Shown piece by piece: positions 59,011-64,000 of a stretch of DNA of 64,000 nt. Every line of letters starts with the position of its first letter. Position 1 is the stretch's first letter. The notes beneath the pieces are model-generated. The model was not told the origin of the DNA, did no database searches, and saw nothing but the letters and a program-made list of their open reading frames with translations. The DNA is from Parietaria judaica (taxonomy: Eukaryota; Streptophyta; Magnoliopsida; Rosales; Urticaceae). A program made the translations under genes and the position numbers. Location of the stretch: contig OX940868.1 in the NCBI GenBank assembly GCA_954871525.1, forward strand, positions 18,843,056-18,907,055. Reading direction: 5' to 3'.

Positions 59011-60167
59011 TAATTTTCTTAAGTTTGTTTCATGTTTGGTATGCTTTGCGTGCTGGTGAAGCTATCGGTTTACATTCTAATGGGGAGTGAATAATAAGTG
59101 ACCACTTGGTTATATACTTATGTTTGAATTTCTAGTATTATGAATAGAATTAAGTTTAATTTTATTTTTTTAAAGATTTTCTAGTTCAACTTAATTTTAT
59201 CCTCTACTTATTAAGGCATGCATCAGGAACCTCTTAAGACTTTGACATCCTTTCATAAGAACATACCAAAATCAAATCTTCAATTATAATTGCTTTCAAC
59301 TTTCTTCTAGATCTTCTTTTTTTATATAGCTCATAAATAATTTAAAGTACAATTAAAAAAAAAATTGTATAAAGTTAATATGAAGAGTAAATTATATTAA
59401 TTTAACAACGTTAACAATGTACTTTTTCCTAGAGATGCTCAAGTATTTGTGCATAATACACACAAAAAAAATATCAATAGATGAGATTCTACTTTTACGA
59501 TTATCTGAAATAATTCAGGAAAATACAAATCAGATTATGTTCAATTATTTAGACACTACGAATTTCTACACTACACTCAGAAACTTATTTTGCTTTGTTC
59601 TTCATTACCTTAAGAAATACAACAAACTTGGTCCTTAAGATCTTCGGATATGAATTTGACATTTGAATTAAAAATGATGTTTATCTTTATTTTATTTTAT
59701 GGGATTGTTTTGAAACAAAAATAAACTTAAGTTGCTCCATAATTAACCGCAAGGATTTACACTATTGTCAAAATACTTGATGCAAAATAACATTTCTCTA
59801 TCGTCAAAAAGAGAAGTCCATGTATAAATCTTATATGCATTTAGTAAAAGATTAAATAAAAAAAGTTGCAAGAATTATGAGAGATTGAGATCTTCGTAAA
59901 AAAAATTCAAAAAAATTCAACCATTAAGACTATTTTTTTAAAACAAAGTAATATCTTCCGATAACAACACACAATTAATGCATGAACTTAAACATTTTGG
60001 TCAAAAGTTTAACAGTTTTCTCAAGATTCTTCTCTAATTGCTAAGCTGCCCAGAGCCTTGAAAAATCGTTTTCTTTCTAAAATTGCGAGATACGAAATCA
60101 AAAGTTTGACCGCTTTGAGTGTAATTGTGCAAGGCTGCGAGCTTTGATCATGATTAACTAACTTTAG
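59011..60167. other. Gene-free AT-rich spacer
   Basis: No gene, RNA or bounded repeat recognised. The ORF at 59417 (73 codons) shows no domain. Confidence 0.5.
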
Positions 60168-61333
60168 GGATAAATAATTGCAGCACAAGTACCAATACTT
60201 TTTCAATAACGTAAATCGCGATGCTATTGAGGAGATAAAATCTGAATTCGATAAAAAAGATGAGAAGAAAATAAGAATTTTCATTGCTGATATTCCAAGG
60301 ATATGCGTTTACATCAAGGTTTATTTCGATGTTTGTGGATTTAATGATTTGAGATTATTTGTTTTATTCTTTGTTGACGTCACTATTGACTGAAATAGTC
60401 AGAAAACTAATGGAAAAATGGATGAGGTCTACCAATCCGTCAAAAAAGTGAACTTAAGTATTTTTTTTCATAGTTTTTTGGGTTAATTGCGGCAATAATT
60501 CACAACCTTTGGTCAAGAGGGGTTTTAGGTCCCCAACCTTTCAAAGTGTGGGAAAAAATACACAACCTTTGTTAAATGTAAAATATGTTGGTCCTTCCGT
60601 TAGGGATGTTAAATTATGCTGATTTGGCATCGTTAAACTGTCAAATGGACTGCCAACTTGTAATATTAATTGTATACTTTAATTAATAAGAATAAATTAA
60701 ATCATATTTTAAATATGATTTAAAAAATTAATACTTTGAATTAAATAAATAATTTTTACCCCCCCTAAAAATCTAACAGACTCTTCGTCAAACATGAATA
60801 TATTTTTTGAAAAACGACGGATTAAACACGACAAAATTTGCAAAGATTACATAATGACAGTTTATTAGACTAAAATTTTAAAAAAATGACCGATTATTAA
60901 AAACAATTGTAATTTAAAAAACGACATAGTAAAGATGTGAATAATATTGAAGCACGAGTTCAAAAATAAGAATTACGCGTTAAATAAGATATTGCTCGTT
61001 AATTTAAAGTTTTAATTTATTTTTTGAATCATAATTAAAATATTTTAATTTATTCTTATTAATTAGGTTATGTAATTAATATTACAAATTGGCAATCCAT
61101 TTGGCGGTTTATCGATGCCACATCAACAGAAGTTAACATCCCTAACGAAAGGACCAACGAATTTTACATTCAACAAACGTTGTGTATTTTTGCCCACACT
61201 TTGAAAGGTTGGAGACCTAAAACCCCTCTTGACCAAAGGTTGTGCATTATTGCCGCAATTAACCCTAGTTTTTTAAATTAGTTTTGTGCTGCCCCATTTC
61301 CAAATAATGTAGGTACTTTTGCCACTAATAGCC
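60168..61333. mobile_element. Possible older element around the foldback
   Basis: The left end GGGATAAATAATTGCAGCAC with AAGTACC.. faces, inverted, GTACTTTTGCCACTAATAGCC at 61313-61333. The same right end is at 11225-11280. The match is imperfect and no duplication was found. Confidence 0.35.
60480..61265. mobile_element. Mutator-like foldback element
   Basis: 786 bp with inverted arms of about 180 bp (GGGTTAATTGCGGCAATAAT at both ends) and a perfect 9-bp duplication TAGTTTTTT (60471-60479, 61266-61274). No coding capacity. Confidence 0.9.
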
Positions 61334-61495
61334 ATAAATATTAAAAGCAACAGTAATCATCAATTATCAGATTGTTACTTGTGAAATAACCTTGTCAACA
61401 AAAACCATTTGTTCATGTGTCAATTTAGGTCGAACAAATTTGAAAGTTGTGCTAACAAATAATAATAGAAATGGTATGAGGTCAATGACCAATTT

Positions 61496-61497
61496 TA

Positions 61498-61537
<40 letters not shown>
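61496..61537. repeat. (ATT)n microsatellite
   Basis: About 14 uninterrupted ATT units next to a small palindromic MITE. Confidence 0.95.
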
Positions 61538-61538
<1 letters not shown>

Positions 61539-61539
61539 C

Positions 61540-61648
61540 GAAATATCCATTTTGTGTCAATTTTTTTTTTGAAAAACTACCCATTGTGTGTGTAAAAACT
61601 ACCTATAATGGGTAGTTTTTTAAAAGATTTGTACAAAATGGGTATTTC
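61540..61648. mobile_element. Small palindromic MITE, about 110 bp
   Basis: GAAATATCCATTTTGTG and AAAAACTACCCATT on the left face AATGGGTAGTTTTT and CAAAATGGGTATTTC on the right. Confidence 0.7.
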
Positions 61649-61873
61649 ATTTTTATTATTGTCAATAATTTGCACGCTTAACCATATTTAAGTTTCTGAT
61701 CAAATCTGTTCATATGTTCTGTAAGGATTGTAACATATTTCAACATACCCAACCCAAGGGTATTATTCCGGTGAGATGGACATTGTCGACTACAAATGTA
61801 TAGTTCCGGGTCTTAGTTATTTTTCCTCGCTTTCGTTTTTCTAGAGCTAGATTTCCCGTACTGTGAAACACCT

Positions 61874-62398
61874 TATGTGACTCGGCCAACTATGAAAAAT
61901 GTACCATTGTATTTAAGGGTGACAATTTGAGGCCAGACACGAAACACAAAACAATTACGACACGATTTAAATGAGTTTGGGTCAATCATAAATGAATTTG
62001 GGTCCAACCTTGTCCACGATTAAATAACGGATAAACACAGCACGAACATGTTGAGACCCAATCTGACACGATTAAGAAGAAAAAAAGTTGCATTTTATAT
62101 ATGTTACTAAGTGTTTTAATACTTATGAAATATGACATTTATGTTTTTTATTTCATAGTTTATACCATACAATTGATGAACGTAAAAGATTATTAGTAAA
62201 TTTTAAAATAATAGATACTATAATTAAATAAATTAAGTTAAATGAGAATAAATTGAATAAATTTATCATTTTAAAATATATGAATTTTAAATAGGTAGAC
62301 AGGAAAACACATTAATAAATGGGGCAGATATGAATCTACATAAATAAGTAAAAACCGATTAAGATCTAATACGAACACGACACGAACCCGAATCTCCA
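61874..62398. repeat. Dispersed repeat, copy 2
   Basis: Partner of 24633-25197, with the same landmarks and order. The right end continues to CACCCCTAATTG. Confidence 0.75.
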
Positions 62399-62405
62399 CC
62401 CCTAA

Positions 62406-63246
62406 TTGTATTTATGTTCTCTTAAACTTAGAAATTCAAAAAATAATTTAAAGAGTTTATAAAATGAAACGAATGAGCAGCCTAATAAGTTGGTCAAAAC
62501 AGAAACCGAAATTGGTGTTTGCTTTCCGTCTGTGTCTCAACCTTTTGCAAAATTAGCCTCCAAAATAAGTCAATTAAAGGCTGATGTTTTCAATTTTGGG
62601 GACGTTAGTTATTTGTGTTCCTGTTGTTCTTATTGTTATCATCAACTTTATTTCATTTATTATTGCTTAGTTGTAGAGAATTTCCCGATATCAAGATAAG
62701 CTCCAAAATACATTTTATACAGCCAAATCTTTAACGAAACAAAATTCTCGTTTATCAAAATACATTAATTCTATGTTACATGCCAAAGATCAGTGAACTG
62801 ATCATAAGCAAGAATGGTGAATCGAAACGATAAATTCGGCCGATGTTCACTGAATGCAATCTCTCGTCGTTGAGAAAGATTAAGCTTTATGAATATTTAT
62901 TGACTGCCTTTTCCGTTAATACGTGTTCTCTTATATAAAACACGTATTTAAGTCATTCAATTAAACTATTGAATGACTTAAGCACTTGATTCAAACAACA
63001 AACTAAGCTAACCTAATAAGCTAACCTAATAAAATGAAACTATGGATTATATATGAGAGCCTATATTTTCTAGAAATAAGAAAACATTATAAAAAAAATG
63101 ATGAAAAGATACCATGTCTAAGCATATTCATTTTTTAAAGTATATATCTTGAAATATACATACTTGAACCTTAATTAAATCTTCACAATCACAACCAACA
63201 TTAAAGTTACGGTCCAGTAAATACTAATCTTATAAAGTTATCTTCA
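62406..63246. other. Gene-free region with two stacked hairpins
   Basis: AT-rich, with a doubtful 69-codon ORF at 62490. Contains the hairpin pair at 62918-62981. Confidence 0.5.
62918..62981. repeat. Two adjacent perfect hairpins
   Basis: Hairpin 1: AATACGTGTT / AACACGTATT (62918-62927, 62939-62948). Hairpin 2: TTAAGTCATTCAAT / ATTGAATGACTTAA (62948-62961, 62968-62981). They share one base. Confidence 0.85.
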
Positions 63247-63256
63247 TTAATTAAAG

Positions 63257-63490
63257 GGATAATAGCGGCTAAAGTAGCCAAACTTTCATGATTTTTGTCA
63301 ATAAAGGTCCAAACTGGATTTATAGCGGCTAAAGTAGCCAAACTCGGTCAATCTGTGGCAAGCACTTATTCCGTCCAGTCAAACTTAACATCCGTTAGTC
63401 TATCGCCACGTCACTTACACGTTATATCAAACTTTGGGTATTTATGCCGTGATAAAACCAAAGTTTGGGTATTTATGCCGCGATAAACTA
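63257..63490. mobile_element. Eroded MITE/Mutator-like remnant
   Basis: The left end GGGATAATAGCGGCTAAAGT contains ATAGCGGCTAAAGTAGCCAAA, which is repeated once in direct orientation. The right side carries two copies of CAAAGTTTGGGTATTTATGCCG or a close variant. No target-site duplication was resolved. Confidence 0.45.
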
Positions 63491-63518
63491 TTTAAAAAAA
63501 ATTGGTTGCTGAAATCAT

Positions 63519-63834
63519 CTAAATGAAGGTTGAAATATTATGCTTTTAGTAGAACTCGAACTCATCACTTCCCCTATAAGAGCAACATAACCACTAAACA
63601 CATTCACCTCACGTTATATCTTGACAAAAATAAAAGTTATAAGAGCAACATAATCACTAAACAAATTCACCTCATGTTATTTTATATATTTTTTCGCTTG
63701 TTCACGTCATCTAAATAAAAGTTAAAATATTATAGTTTTAGGAGGACTCGAACTCATCACTTTCTCCCTCGTAAAAGGACAATATAATCATCAAACCACA
63801 TTCACTTCACGTTATATCTTGACAAAAAAAAAAG
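63519..63834. repeat. Tandem repeat with tRNA-like box B
   Basis: Units at about 63519-63635 and 63708-63834, plus a partial unit between them, share CATCTAAAT..A.GTT, ACTCGAACTCATCACTT and CACGTTATATCTTGACAAAA. Inverted, the core reads GTGATGAGTTCGAGT, resembling a Pol III box B, so these may be degenerate SINE copies. Confidence 0.6.
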
Positions 63835-63892
63835 AATATACATAGAAACTTCTTGATAAGTGATCATAGTAATAAAAACATAAGTATTTTTT

Positions 63893-64000
63893 GCACCGAG
63901 TTCGGGTTGACTAATTTGGAACGGGGTGATTTGAATTTTTCAGACGGGGGTCGAGTTGACTTTTTTAGAACGGGTTGAGTTGAATTTTTTGGACAGTGGT
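63893..64000. repeat. Imperfect short tandem repeat at the window edge
   Basis: Three or four units of about 32-35 bp built on CGGGTTGA.TTGAATTTTT..GAC. It continues beyond the window, so its nature is unknown. Confidence 0.55.

Overview
The window is nuclear DNA from a flowering plant, most likely a eudicot. The signs are AT-rich intergenic DNA, short GT-AG introns, plant-only gene families (ARC3, BAHD acyltransferase, plant F-box/LRR proteins) and dense plant transposons. The F-box family looks asterid/Lamiales-like, but that is only an impression. I see no rRNA, tRNA or CRISPR.

Layout. 0-7.5 kb: a decayed BAHD acyltransferase, then a 3.5-kb hAT element that has itself received a hAT MITE and a Mutator-like element, then a solo LTR. 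8-16 kb: an intact three-exon F-box gene and the intronless, very GC-rich splicing factor gene ISY1. 16.5-24 kb: a second, broken F-box copy split by a very young 5.5-kb LTR element without coding capacity. 24-33 kb: duplicated scraps (a truncated ISY1, two copies of one terminal exon) and a broken eRF1 copy cut by two LTR-derived insertions. 34.7-40 kb: two well-preserved convergent genes, a GT77-type sugar transferase (+) and the chloroplast-division gene ARC3 (-, 16 exons). 40-56 kb: Helitrons, including one nested in another, with a decayed Rep/helicase-type gene and a captured CBS-domain exon. 56-59 kb: a second eRF1 copy, nearly full length but with two in-frame stops; it keeps a UAG-CAR-YYA stop context and a 3'-UTR intron. 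59-64 kb: foldback and other repeats, no gene.

A recurring theme is one ancestral eRF1 promoter/5'-UTR/intron cassette present four times: in front of both eRF1 copies, fused to the ISY1 fragment, and directly upstream of the sugar transferase gene. Many insertions carry exact target-site duplications (8 bp hAT, 9 bp Mutator, 5 bp LTR, A/T for Helitrons), so their borders are good to the base.

Presumed working genes are the F-box gene at 8 kb, ISY1, the GT77 gene and ARC3 (with one doubtful exon junction). They act in unrelated processes (protein turnover, splicing, glycosylation, plastid division) and do not form a pathway.
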